Assembly: GCA_034421515.1 (NCBI GenBank)
Contig: DAOUKH010000004.1
Span: forward strand, 1-48,847
DNA: 48,847 nucleotides
Direction of reading: 5' to 3'
Source of the DNA: DAOUKH01 sp034421515
Lineage (GTDB): Bacteria > Chloroflexota > Dehalococcoidia > SHYB01
Shown: positions 25,752-34,268 of the stretch, piece after piece
How positions within the stretch are numbered: position 1 is the stretch's first letter
How the letters are laid out: each line of letters opens with the position of its first letter
Translations under genes and position numbers: made by a program
Notes under the pieces: generated by a model
Told to the model about the DNA's origin: nothing
Databases searched by the model: none
Seen by the model: only the letters and a program-made list of their open reading frames with translations

Positions 25752-26936
25752 ATGCCCAAGCATCCGCTCCACGACGTCGCCATCACCGGCGTCTACAACA
25801 CCAAGCAGGCCCGCATCCTCGAGGGGTACACCTCGCCCACGATTACGCTCGAAGCGATTCGCGGCGTCATCGACGAATCAGGCATCGACGCTTCGGAGAT
25901 TGACGGCGTCTCCATCGGCGGGGGCATTCTCAACACCGGCCAGTTCACCTACCTGCTCGGCGCGGGCCCCGCGTGGCGCGGGCAAGGCGAGGGCCGGGGC
26001 ATACCGGCCATCCTGGAAGCGGCCTCGGCCATTGCGACCGGCCAGTGCACGACGGCGCTCGTCGCCGCGGGCTCGGCGAATATCTACACCGAGCGCGAAT
26101 CGACCGCGCCTTGGACGCGGCCCGGCAACGAGTTCGTGGCCTCGTGGGGGCTCTTCACCGCCGCCGAGTTCGCCCTCATCGCGCGCCGCCACATGCACAC
26201 CTACGGGACGACGCCGGAGCAGCTCGCCACCGTCTCCGCCACTATCCGCAATAACGGCCACATCAACCCCGACGCCGTCTACTACGGGCGCGGCCCCTTC
26301 GAGCCGCAGGACATCCTCGACTCGCGTATGGTCGCCGACCCCTACCACCTCCTCGACTGCGCCATGACCTCCGAGGGCGGCTGCGCCCTCATGCTGACCA
26401 CCGCGGAGCGGGCCCGCGGTGCCAAGAACAAGCCGGTCTACATCCTCGGCGGCGGCCGCGACGGCTACGGCCCCTCCTATCACCATCCCCCAGCCTTCGA
26501 CCTCCAGGGACGGTCGGGCGCCGCCTACGCCAACGGCTGGACGGGACGGCAGGCGGCGGAGCGCAGCTTCGCCATGGCCGGCATCGGCCCCAACGACGTC
26601 GACGTCTGCGAGTTCTACGACCCCTTCTCGTTCGAGATCATCCGCCAGTTCGAGGCCTACGGCTTCTGCGGCGAGGGCGAGGGCGGGGACTTCATCATGG
26701 GCGGCGCCATCGAGCCCGGCGGGCGCTTCCCGATCACCACCGACGGCGGCCTGATGTCGTTCAGCCACGGCGGGGCCTCGGTGCAGCTTCTCCAACGGGT
26801 CATCCGCGGCGTCCACCAGCTTCGGGGGCAGTGCGCCACGAACCAGGTCGAGGGGGCCGAGGTCGCCATGTGCACCAACGGCGGCGCGGGCGCCCTCTTC
26901 ACTGACGTGATGGTGCTGGGATCGGAGCAGCCGTGA
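25752..26936 (+). CDS. Thiolase-like protein (SCP-x/Ltp type)
   Basis: A 394-residue thiolase-superfamily protein: PLHDVAITGVYNTKQAR at the start, ESGIDASEIDGVSIGGG, and FEAYGFCGEGEGGDFIMGG with TTDGGLMSFSHGG near the end. The nucleophile position lies in EGRGIPAIL and has no Cys. It overlaps the following DUF35 gene by four bases (GTGA), so a 1:1 complex is likely. It is the third thiolase-like/DUF35 module in the window and differs clearly in sequence from the other two, implying different substrates. Confidence 0.9.
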   Translation: MPKHPLHDVAITGVYNTKQARILEGYTSPTITLEAIRGVIDESGIDASEIDGVSIGGGILNTGQFTYLLGAGPAWRGQGEGRGIPAILEAASAIATGQCTTALVAAGSANIYTERESTAPWTRPGNEFVASWGLFTAAEFALIARRHMHTYGTTPEQLATVSATIRNNGHINPDAVYYGRGPFEPQDILDSRMVADPYHLLDCAMTSEGGCALMLTTAERARGAKNKPVYILGGGRDGYGPSYHHPPAFDLQGRSGAAYANGWTGRQAAERSFAMAGIGPNDVDVCEFYDPFSFEIIRQFEAYGFCGEGEGGDFIMGGAIEPGGRFPITTDGGLMSFSHGGASVQLLQRVIRGVHQLRGQCATNQVEGAEVAMCTNGGAGALFTDVMVLGSEQP

Positions 26937-27352
26937 GCCTGACGCAACCGCAGCCGAACACGATCCCCATGCCGCGGCCCTCGGTCTTCTCCAAGCCGTT
27001 TTGGGATGCCTGCAGGCGCGGCGAGTTGACCTTCCAGCGCTGCAACGCCTGCGAGGGCATCGTCTTCATCCCCCAGCCAGCCTGCACCCACTGCCTCGCC
27101 GGCGACCTTCGGTGGGAGCGCAGCGCGGGCAAGGGCGCAATCTACAGTTGGACCGTCGTCTGGCGCCCGCAGACGCCGGCTTTCGAGATCCCCTACGCCA
27201 TCGCCATCATCGACGTCGACGAGGGGTACCAGATGATGACCAACATCATCGGTGTCGATCCCGCCACTTTGGAGGTTGGGCAGCGCGTCGAGGTCTCGTT
27301 CCACAAGATGAACGACGAGATCACGATGCCCTACTTTCGTCCCGCTGCCTAA
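26933..27352 (+). CDS. DUF35 Zn-ribbon/OB-fold protein
   Basis: A 139-residue protein with zinc-ribbon Cys37, Cys40, Cys51 and Cys54 (CNAC...CTHC) and an OB-fold from GKGAIYSWTVVWRPQTPAF. Start GTG 26933 overlaps the thiolase-like stop. Its own stop overlaps, by four bases, the stop of the convergent small gene at 27349. It is the partner of the upstream thiolase-like protein. Confidence 0.92.
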   Translation: MSLTQPQPNTIPMPRPSVFSKPFWDACRRGELTFQRCNACEGIVFIPQPACTHCLAGDLRWERSAGKGAIYSWTVVWRPQTPAFEIPYAIAIIDVDEGYQMMTNIIGVDPATLEVGQRVEVSFHKMNDEITMPYFRPAA

Positions 27353-27648
27353 CGGCTGCGGAGCGAGCGGACGATCGAGGCGGCGTGGGCGTAGTCGTCG
27401 CGGTGGACGCGGACCGACGTGAATCGCTGACCCGTCATGCGGAAGAGGTCGGGGCCGCCCAGAGCCTTGACCTTTACGCGGACGCCCTGCTTCTCAAGCT
27501 CGCCGCGCAGGACACCGGCCTGCTCACGGTCTTCTTTGCCCCAGAAGCCTTGGATTTCCGGCCACTCCTGCGCCTCACGATAGGCGCGGAAGTACCACAC
27601 GCCGACCACGATGAGCAGCACCACGGCGAGGGCCAATACGACAATCAT
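27349..27648 (-). CDS. Hypothetical small membrane-anchored protein
   Basis: A 99-residue protein with one N-terminal membrane segment (VVLALAVVLLIVVGVWYF) and a soluble tail. The tail (GVLRGELEKQGVRVKVKALG ... VRVHRDDYAHAASIVRSL) has a beta-alpha pattern faintly like DUF2007-type signal-transducing domains; this is only a resemblance. It ends convergent with the DUF35 gene and starts 41 bases after the stop of the fusion CoA-transferase on the same strand, so it may be the tail of that transcript. Confidence 0.65.
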   Translation of the reverse strand: MIVVLALAVVLLIVVGVWYFRAYREAQEWPEIQGFWGKEDREQAGVLRGELEKQGVRVKVKALGGPDLFRMTGQRFTSVRVHRDDYAHAASIVRSLRSR

Positions 27649-27689
27649 GCGCCCATCATAGCGGAAGCGTTGGACAGCCCGGGGGCGGG

Positions 27690-30194
27690 TTAGAAGGAGG
27701 ATTCAAGCGCGCCAGCGGCGAAGAGGTCGGCGACGTCGTCTTCGGTGAGGCCGAGGATGTCGTGCAGGACCTGCACGTTGTGTTGGCCCACCGTCGGTGC
27801 GGGCCAGCGAGGACGGTTGGACTCGCCGGAGAGCTTGAACTGCGGACCGTTGTAGGGCATGGGGCCGCATTCGTTGTGGTCGAGCCAGTGGAAGAAGCCC
27901 CAGTGTTCGAGCTGGGGGTCGCTCCATAGCTCCTCGGCGCTCTGGACGACGCCCGCGGCGACTCCTCCCTGCTGCAGCTCCTCCATCAGCGCGTAGGCGT
28001 CGCGGCTCTTGGTCGCCTCGCCGATCAGCGCGTCGAGCTCGTCGGCAAGGCGGAGACGGCCGGCGCGGTCGGCAAACCGAGTGTCGCCCGCCCAGGCGGG
28101 GTTACCGAGGACGCGGCCGAAGGCAGCCCACTCGTCGTCGTTGGTCACCGCGATAGCGATGAAGGAGCCGCCGGGGGCGGTTGGGCGTGGGGCGCACGGG
28201 TAGGTGCCATGCGGCGCGGCGAAGGTGTCGCGGTTGCCGGAGCGCTCCTGCACGACGCCGTTGGCGGTGTAGTCGAGCAAGGCGGGGGCCAGGTACTGCG
28301 CGGCGCACTCGGCTTGGGCAAGGTCGAGGTGTTGACCCTGCCCGGCGCGGTCGCGGTGGTCGAGGGCGGCGATCACTGCCGCGACCGCGTTGGGCGGGTT
28401 GATGAAGTCGGTGTAGGCGCCGTAGACCTCCGCCGGCATGCGGTCGGGCCAGCCCGCCATATTGTGAAAGCCCGACATCGCCGCCGCCGTGCCGCCGTAG
28501 CCGCCGTAGGTGCGGTGCGGCCCAGTCTGGCCGAGCAGCGTGGTGCTGAAATAGACGATCTCCGGTCGCAGGTTGCGCATGGATGCATAGTCGAGGCCCC
28601 AGCGGGCCATCGTCCCCGGCGTGAAGCTCTCCGCCATCACGTCGGGCTGCCACTCCCGCACGATGCGGCGAATGAGGTCGCGGGCCTCCTCCGTCTTCAG
28701 GTTCAGGCCCAGACCGTATTTCCCAGTGTTGAAGTTGGCCGAGAACTGCCCGCGGTTGAGGCCGGGCTTTCCATCCTTGAACGGCCCCACCGACCGCGAC
28801 GGGTCGGCGCGGCTCTCCGACTCGACGCGGATCACCGTCGCGCCGTAGTCGGCGAGGAACTTCATCGTCATCGGCCCGACGCCGACCCAGCTCATGTCGA
28901 GGACACGCAGCCCCTCAAACGGCCGGCCGGACTTGGGCGACCTGGGCGGCGGGGCGGGCTTGCGCGGCTCGGCCAACAATTCGGCAGTGTGCTCTCCGAC
29001 CCGGGGCGGCGGGCGGCGGTAGGAGATCGGCGTCTCGCTCAGCTTGACGTACGGCCCGGGGTGCGTCACCGTCCGCCCGTCCTGGTAGGCAACGTCGACC
29101 CAGTACCCGCGGTCGGCGAGCTGCACATTCTCCCGCAGGTCGCGTGGGGTCTGGCACGGAGCGATGAGGAGCCGGTCGGCGACGGCGCGCTCCAATATCT
29201 CGACCTTGGTCTTGCCCGCGAAGAAGCGGTGCAGCGCCTCTTGCATCGCATGGAACTTCTGGACTTCCACCGAGTCCTCCGGCTGGCCCTCCAGGCGGTT
29301 CATGTCCTGCGCGGGCCAGTCGGTGGACTTCATAAAGTCGGGAGCGGCGCCCTCCTCGTCCATCCAGCGGGTGAGCTTGGTCATCGAGTCGCCGCTGACC
29401 CAGCCCCCGTAGGCGTAGGGACGGACGAAGCCGTCCTTGCAGGGAAAGACGACGCGGTTGAGGACCTTACCGATGCGGCGCACCGCGCCGCCGCGCTCCA
29501 GGCTGCCGCCGGCGAGCTTGTGGTAGGGCGCGACGTTGTGCATCGTCCAGATGACGGAGGCTTGCATGTTGACGTCGACGTGACGTCCCGCACCCGAGCG
29601 GTTCCGCGCCCAGAGCGCGATCATCGTCCCCGCCGCCGCCTGCGCACCGGCGTGCAGCTCGGCCTGCGGCACCGCCACGCGCACCGGCGGGCGGTCTTCA
29701 TCGCCGCAGAGATACTGCATCCCGCCCATCGCCCAGCCGGCGATGTCGGCGGCCTCGTGATGCGACCGCGGGCCGGTCTGCCCGTAGGGCGTGATCGACG
29801 TATAGACCAGCCCGGGGTTGAGCGCCGCGAGGTCCTCGAACCCCAGCCCTCGCTCCTTCAGGTAGCCCGGCGTGAACGACTCGACCAGCACGTCCGCGCC
29901 GCGCGCCAGCTCGCGCAGCGCCTCCGCCCCGTCGGCGCGGTCGAGGTCGAGCACGGCGCTGCGCTTGTTGAGGCAGTAGGCGGCCCAGAAGAGGCTTCCC
30001 TCGAGGTCTTCGACGCCGCCGGCGAACGGCCCGCGGCGGCGGGTGACGCTGCCCCCCGGCGGCTCGATCTTGATCACGTCGGCGCCGAGGTCGGCCAGCA
30101 CCTTCCCGCACCAGTTGAAGCCGCCTTCGGTCAGGTCGAGGACGCGGTAGGGGCCCAGCGGCGACGGGTTCGACATCTGAGGGGCGTTCGGCAT
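27690..30194 (-). CDS. Two-domain class III CoA-transferase (fusion 2)
   Basis: An 834-residue protein of two CaiB/BaiF domains joined by a Pro/Lys/Arg linker (about 405-425, KPAPPPRSPKSGRP). In domain 1 the catalytic Asp position is Glu179 (VPQAELHAG); in domain 2 it is Asp596 (YTDFINPP). Domain 1 resembles the protein at 31054 (PYRVLDL, RRRGP, DRPPVR, PQA), and domain 2 resembles that at 32303 (LDYTANG against LDYTVNG, AAPHGTYPC against AAPHGVYPC). It is thus the fused counterpart of that split pair. It diverges from the MerB-like gene across a palindromic control region. ATG 30194 is the first in-frame start and has only a weak ribosome site. Confidence 0.92.
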   Translation of the reverse strand: MPNAPQMSNPSPLGPYRVLDLTEGGFNWCGKVLADLGADVIKIEPPGGSVTRRRGPFAGGVEDLEGSLFWAAYCLNKRSAVLDLDRADGAEALRELARGADVLVESFTPGYLKERGLGFEDLAALNPGLVYTSITPYGQTGPRSHHEAADIAGWAMGGMQYLCGDEDRPPVRVAVPQAELHAGAQAAAGTMIALWARNRSGAGRHVDVNMQASVIWTMHNVAPYHKLAGGSLERGGAVRRIGKVLNRVVFPCKDGFVRPYAYGGWVSGDSMTKLTRWMDEEGAAPDFMKSTDWPAQDMNRLEGQPEDSVEVQKFHAMQEALHRFFAGKTKVEILERAVADRLLIAPCQTPRDLRENVQLADRGYWVDVAYQDGRTVTHPGPYVKLSETPISYRRPPPRVGEHTAELLAEPRKPAPPPRSPKSGRPFEGLRVLDMSWVGVGPMTMKFLADYGATVIRVESESRADPSRSVGPFKDGKPGLNRGQFSANFNTGKYGLGLNLKTEEARDLIRRIVREWQPDVMAESFTPGTMARWGLDYASMRNLRPEIVYFSTTLLGQTGPHRTYGGYGGTAAAMSGFHNMAGWPDRMPAEVYGAYTDFINPPNAVAAVIAALDHRDRAGQGQHLDLAQAECAAQYLAPALLDYTANGVVQERSGNRDTFAAPHGTYPCAPRPTAPGGSFIAIAVTNDDEWAAFGRVLGNPAWAGDTRFADRAGRLRLADELDALIGEATKSRDAYALMEELQQGGVAAGVVQSAEELWSDPQLEHWGFFHWLDHNECGPMPYNGPQFKLSGESNRPRWPAPTVGQHNVQVLHDILGLTEDDVADLFAAGALESSF

Positions 30195-30215
30195 CGCCTA
30201 GACAGTATCGGCGGC

Positions 30216-30239
30216 GGGTCAACGCCGCGGCGTTGACCC
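30216..30239. promoter_or_regulatory. Perfect 24-bp palindrome, likely operator
   Basis: GGGTCAACGCCG (30216-30227) is followed directly by its exact reverse complement (30228-30239). It lies between two divergent genes, and its right arm contains the -35 box of the MerB-like gene promoter. A dimeric repressor or activator bound here would affect both directions. Its perfect symmetry and position argue against chance. Confidence 0.75.
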
Positions 30240-30261
30240 CTCCCACTCCCCCCACTACACT
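30233..30261 (+). promoter_or_regulatory. Promoter of the MerB-like gene
   Basis: TTGACC (30233-30238) and TACACT (30256-30261) with a 17-base spacer, ending 51 bases before the ATG at 30313. The -35 box lies within the palindrome at 30216-30239, so binding there should compete with RNA polymerase. Confidence 0.65.
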
Positions 30262-30312
30262 CCCTTGCGCCGAGGGCGGCCCGCACCGCCCTCCAGACCC
30301 GAAGGAGGCGCC

Positions 30313-31032
30313 ATGCAGCTCATTCCCTCGTTCGATTGGAGCGACAACGCGAAGAAGGTCCGCGAGGTCGTCTACGTCTACTGGGGCGAGCACTCCTACC
30401 CACCCAGCACGCTCGACATCCACCAGGCCACGGGCCTCGGGCGCCGCGACATCCAGAACGCGCTCTATGAGCTGCAGCTCGGGGGCATGTGCACCCTCGA
30501 CCTCGACAGCCCCCACCTCGCCCTGCTGCGCTTCCTCCCCTACGCCGCCTACCCGACCGTCGTGAAGGGTTTCATCGGCGACCGCTTCCTCGGCTACATC
30601 GGCTGCGCCATGGAGTCGGTGGCCTTCTCCAAGATGCCGGCCTACCAGAACCAGGAGGTGAGGATCGAGTCGTACTGCACCTGTTGCCTCACGCCGGTCA
30701 CCGTCAAGAGCAAGAACGGCGAGGCGACGGAGTGGCCAGACGGCCTGCTGGTGCACGTGGGGCTGACGCCGCACGAATGGAACCGGGTGAACCACAACCC
30801 CATGTGCGACACCATGAACTTCGTCATCGACGCCGACCACGCCGACCGCTACGAGCGCATGACGTCGCGGCGCGGCGTGCTTTTCAGCGAGGAACAGGCG
30901 CACATGCTGGTAAAGGGCGTCGCCGACAACCGGCAGTGGGACTACGACTGGGTGCAGGGCACGGCGGACCCCGCGGGCACGTTGGCCGCGATCAAGATGA
31001 TCGGCGTCGACGTGAGCAACTGGGAGGAATAG
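30313..31032 (+). CDS. MerB-like protein (alkylmercury lyase family)
   Basis: A 239-residue protein with an N-terminal winged-helix-like part (STLDIHQATGLGRRDIQNAL, about 36-57) and a C-terminal domain that follows MerB. GYIGCAMESVAF matches the catalytic YAWCALDTLIF segment, giving Cys98 for MerB Cys96 and Glu101 for Asp99. Cys122 in ESYCTCC matches Cys117. Cys165 in NPMCDTMNF matches Cys159. The spacings are close to MerB throughout. MerB cleaves the carbon-mercury bond with the Cys pair and Asp. With Glu for Asp and a CoA-transferase setting, it may be an organomercurial lyase or a repurposed lyase. AAGGAGG precedes the ATG. No merA, merR or merT is present. Confidence 0.75.
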   Translation: MQLIPSFDWSDNAKKVREVVYVYWGEHSYPPSTLDIHQATGLGRRDIQNALYELQLGGMCTLDLDSPHLALLRFLPYAAYPTVVKGFIGDRFLGYIGCAMESVAFSKMPAYQNQEVRIESYCTCCLTPVTVKSKNGEATEWPDGLLVHVGLTPHEWNRVNHNPMCDTMNFVIDADHADRYERMTSRRGVLFSEEQAHMLVKGVADNRQWDYDWVQGTADPAGTLAAIKMIGVDVSNWEE

Positions 31033-31053
31033 CCCCGGTCTAGGGCACGGCCG

Positions 31054-32301
31054 ATGGCCCCCACCGACGCGCCCGACCTTCCGCTCTCGCCGTACCGCGT
31101 CCTCGACCTTTCCGACGAGAAGGGCTTCCTCTGCGGCCGCATCCTGGGCGACCTCGGCGCCGACGTCATCAAGGTCGAGCCGCCGGGCGGCGACCCGTCA
31201 CGCCGCCGCGGCCCCTACTACAAGGGCGACGCTCGCGACGACCGCAGCCTCTACTGGTTCGCCCACAACTACAACAAGCGCGGCATCACCCTCGACCTCG
31301 CCACCGCCGACGGGCGGGCGCTCTTCCTCAAGCTGGCGGAGACCGCCCACTTCGTCGTCGAGACCGACTCCCCGGGGTGCATGGAGGCGCTCGGCCTCGG
31401 CTACGACACCCTTCGCGAGGCCAGCTCCGCCCTTGTGATGACCTCGATCACGCCCTTCGGCCCCACCGGCCCGCACGCTGGCTACCAGGCGGATGACCTC
31501 GTGGCGATGGCCGCAGGCGGCCTCATGAGCATATGCGGCGACGACGACCGCCCGCCGGTGCGCATAGGCGAGCCCCAGGCCTACATGCTCGCCTCCGCCC
31601 AGGCAGCGACAGGGACCATGCTGGCGCACTACGCCCGCAACCGTACCGGGGAGGGGAGCCACGTGACGGTCTCGATGCAGGAAGCCGTCGCCAACACACT
31701 CACTACGACGCCGCACTACTGGTTCGCCAACCAGGTCATCCAACGGCGGGGGGCGCGCAGCCCCTACGGCGGGCGGCAAGTCCGCACCGTCTTCCCAGCG
31801 AGCGACGGCTATATCGTCACGCAGTTCTTCTGGAGCCCAGGCGCGGGCGTCCGGCTCGGCCCCATCATCGACTGGATGACGGACGAGGGCTTCCCACCCT
31901 CCTTCGCCGATTTCGACTTTGACTCCGCCACGGGCGACACCATCGACCAGTCCGAGCTCGAAGTGTGGGAAGACGAGCTCGCCGCCTTCTTCTCCCGCTT
32001 CCCCAAGGCCCGCATCTACGACGAGGCCATCGAACGGCGCCTCTTCATCTTCCCGGTCAGCTCGCCGCGGGACCTCCTCGAGAACGGGCAGTTGACGGCG
32101 CGCGGCTTCTTCCAGGAGGTCGAGCACCCTGCGCTCGGCGCCGCGATCACCTACCCCGGCGCATTCTGCACCTTCAGCGAGACGCCGCTCTCGCTCAGGC
32201 GGCCCGCTCCCCTCGTCGGCGAGCACAACATCGAGGTCTTTGAAGAACTTGGCCTGAGCCGCGACCAGATCGTCACCCTGGCCGAAGCGGGAGTGATCTG
32301 A
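31054..32301 (+). CDS. Class III CoA-transferase, subunit lacking catalytic Asp
   Basis: A 415-residue CaiB/BaiF protein 21 bases after the MerB-like gene. SPYRVLDLSDEKGFLCGRIL and LGADVIKVEPPGGDPSRRRG mark the N-terminus; GEGSHVTVSMQEAV and GEHNIEVFEEL follow. At the catalytic Asp position it has Tyr177 (PQAYMLASAQAA). It resembles domain 1 of the fusion at 27690. The gene for an Asp-bearing partner starts one base after its stop, so a heteromeric enzyme is likely. Confidence 0.9.
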   Translation: MAPTDAPDLPLSPYRVLDLSDEKGFLCGRILGDLGADVIKVEPPGGDPSRRRGPYYKGDARDDRSLYWFAHNYNKRGITLDLATADGRALFLKLAETAHFVVETDSPGCMEALGLGYDTLREASSALVMTSITPFGPTGPHAGYQADDLVAMAAGGLMSICGDDDRPPVRIGEPQAYMLASAQAATGTMLAHYARNRTGEGSHVTVSMQEAVANTLTTTPHYWFANQVIQRRGARSPYGGRQVRTVFPASDGYIVTQFFWSPGAGVRLGPIIDWMTDEGFPPSFADFDFDSATGDTIDQSELEVWEDELAAFFSRFPKARIYDEAIERRLFIFPVSSPRDLLENGQLTARGFFQEVEHPALGAAITYPGAFCTFSETPLSLRRPAPLVGEHNIEVFEELGLSRDQIVTLAEAGVI

Positions 32302-32302
32302 G

Positions 32303-33511
32303 ATGGCCCCGCTGCCCCTGGAAGGCGTCAAGGTCGCGGACTTCTCGTGGGTCATCGCCGGCCCCATGTTGACGAAGTATCTCGCCATCTACGGCGCCGA
32401 CGTCGTCAAGATCGAGGCCCACGTGCGGCCCGATCGCTTCCGTCTGCAGCCCCCGTTCCTGCAGAAGCCGAGCCGCCAGAGCAGCCTGCCGTTCGCCGAC
32501 CTCAACCCGTCGAAGCGGAGTCTGGGGCTGAACTTGGGTTCGCCGGAGGGAGTGGAGGTCGCGAGGCGGCTCGCCGCGTGGGCAGACGTCGTCGTGGAGA
32601 ACTTTAGTCCGGGCCAGATGGAGTCGTGGGGGTTGGGGTACGAGCGCCTGCGCGAGGCCAACCGCGGCCTCGTGATGCTCAGTTCCAGCCAGTTGGGACA
32701 GAAGGGGCCCCAGGCGTCGCACCCCGGCATCGGGAACCTGCTCCAGGCGCTCGCCGGGGTCAACCACGTCACCGGCTGGCCCGACCGCGACCCGCGCGGC
32801 CCCGCCATCCCCTACCCCGACATGATCGCGCCCTGGTTCTCGGTCATCTCCATCATCGCCGCGCTCGACTACCGCGACCGCACCGGCAAGGGCCAGCACC
32901 TCGACCTCTCCCAGATCGAGGCCACGCTCCAGTTCTTCAGTCCCGGCATCCTCGACTACACCGTCAACGGTCAGGAGGGCGGCCGACAGGGCAACCGCGG
33001 TCTCGAGGCCGCCCCCCACGGGGTCTACCCCTGCCGCGGCGAGGACGCCTGGTGCGCCATCTCGGTCCGCACCGACGCCGGGTGGGACGCGCTAGTGGCC
33101 GTCATGGGCGCGCCGGGGTGGGCCGCCGAGCCGCGCTTCGCCACGTTCCTCGAACGCCGCCGCAACGCCGACGCCCTCGACGCGCTGATCGGCGCGTGGA
33201 CCGCGCCGCGGGACGCCTTCGAGCTGCAGGAGGCGCTGCAGGCGGCGGGCGTGCCCGCGTCCAAGGTCAACGACGCCCGCGATCTCCACGAGGACCCCCA
33301 GCTCGCGCACCGCGGCCACTTCGTCACCCTCGACCACCCCCGCATGGGTGAATACCCCACCACCACCCCGGCCTTCGACATCGAGGGCGCTCCGCCGCGC
33401 TTCACCCGCGCCCCGCTCCTCGGCGAGCACACCGTCGAGGTCTGCCGCGACCTGCTCGGGATGGCCGAAGACGAAGTCGAGGCGCTGCGCGAGTGTGGCG
33501 TGCTGACCTAG
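32303..33511 (+). CDS. Class III CoA-transferase, subunit with catalytic Asp
   Basis: A 402-residue CaiB/BaiF protein whose ATG follows the TGA of the preceding gene by one base. GVKVADFSWVIAGPMLTKYL and YGADVVKIEAH, Asp173 in YPDMIAPWFSV, and GKGQHLDLSQIE are the family marks. It resembles domain 2 of the fusion at 27690. Paired with the Tyr177 protein, it should supply the acyl-aspartate chemistry. This is the last gene of the operon MerB-like, transferase, transferase. Confidence 0.92.
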   Translation: MAPLPLEGVKVADFSWVIAGPMLTKYLAIYGADVVKIEAHVRPDRFRLQPPFLQKPSRQSSLPFADLNPSKRSLGLNLGSPEGVEVARRLAAWADVVVENFSPGQMESWGLGYERLREANRGLVMLSSSQLGQKGPQASHPGIGNLLQALAGVNHVTGWPDRDPRGPAIPYPDMIAPWFSVISIIAALDYRDRTGKGQHLDLSQIEATLQFFSPGILDYTVNGQEGGRQGNRGLEAAPHGVYPCRGEDAWCAISVRTDAGWDALVAVMGAPGWAAEPRFATFLERRRNADALDALIGAWTAPRDAFELQEALQAAGVPASKVNDARDLHEDPQLAHRGHFVTLDHPRMGEYPTTTPAFDIEGAPPRFTRAPLLGEHTVEVCRDLLGMAEDEVEALRECGVLT

Positions 33512-33622
33512 GTTTTGCGCCGCCGCAAGCGCGCCGGGGAATCGCGTGATGATCGTACAGATGCCACATTGATAGAATCGACGTGCGATTCAGACAGTCA
33601 CACGCGAAGGGAGCAGGCGGAT

Positions 33623-34249
33623 TTGCTAGACGTCGTAACGCTTGAGGGTCGACACGTCACCCTTGAGCCCCTATCGCTGAACCACATTCCAGATCTGGTG
33701 CGGGCGGCTACTCATTCAAGGGCGACGTATCACCTGACCGGGGTCCCCGATGACGAGCCTGGCATGCAGCGGTACGTCGAAACGGCGTTGTCCGGGAAAG
33801 ACTCGGGAGCCTGCGTCCCGTTCGCGACTATCGATCGCGCAAGCGGAAGGGTGGTCGGATCAACTCGGTTTGGCAACATCGAGTTCTGGGACTGGCCGGA
33901 GGGAAACCCTCATCAACGCGGCGAGCACTTGCCGGACGTGGTTGAGATCGGCTGGACCTGGCTCGCCCCCGATGCTCAGCGGACCGGCATAAACACCGAA
34001 GCCAAGTTGCTCATGCTGACGCATGCCTTCGAGTCCTGGACGGTCCATCGCGTCTGCCTGAGGACGGACCGGCGGAACGAGCGCTCGCGCGCGGCGATCG
34101 AACGGCTGGGAGCACAACTCGATGGAGTTGTTAGGGCCGTACAGATAGCTTACGACGGCACCATCCGGGACATGGCGGTATATTCGATCCTGGATGCAGA
34201 GTGGTCAGGAATTAAGCAGCGCCTCGCGGGCCTTCTGCGTCATCCCTAG
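33623..34249 (+). CDS. GNAT-family N-acetyltransferase (RimJ/RimL-like)
   Basis: A 208-residue acetyltransferase. VTLEGRHVTLEPLSLNHI opens the fold; VVGSTRFGNIEFW is the central strand pair; EIGWTWLAPDAQRTGINTEA holds the acetyl-CoA pyrophosphate loop; TDRRNERSRAAIERLGAQ is the last motif. Start TTG 33623 is chosen because AAGGGAG lies nine bases upstream and homology begins there; the frame continues open upstream to 33515. A TAGAAT -10-like box lies at 33573. Codon use is less GC-biased than in neighbouring genes, which fits recent acquisition. Substrate could be a protein N-terminus or small amine. Confidence 0.85.
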   Translation: MLDVVTLEGRHVTLEPLSLNHIPDLVRAATHSRATYHLTGVPDDEPGMQRYVETALSGKDSGACVPFATIDRASGRVVGSTRFGNIEFWDWPEGNPHQRGEHLPDVVEIGWTWLAPDAQRTGINTEAKLLMLTHAFESWTVHRVCLRTDRRNERSRAAIERLGAQLDGVVRAVQIAYDGTIRDMAVYSILDAEWSGIKQRLAGLLRHP

Positions 34250-34268
34250 TGAGTGGAATGGAGCCGAA

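Noticed and set aside
28209..30236. 675-residue plus-strand reading frame
   Set aside because: Antisense to the fusion CoA-transferase, which has both domains intact; no recognisable motifs in the antisense product.
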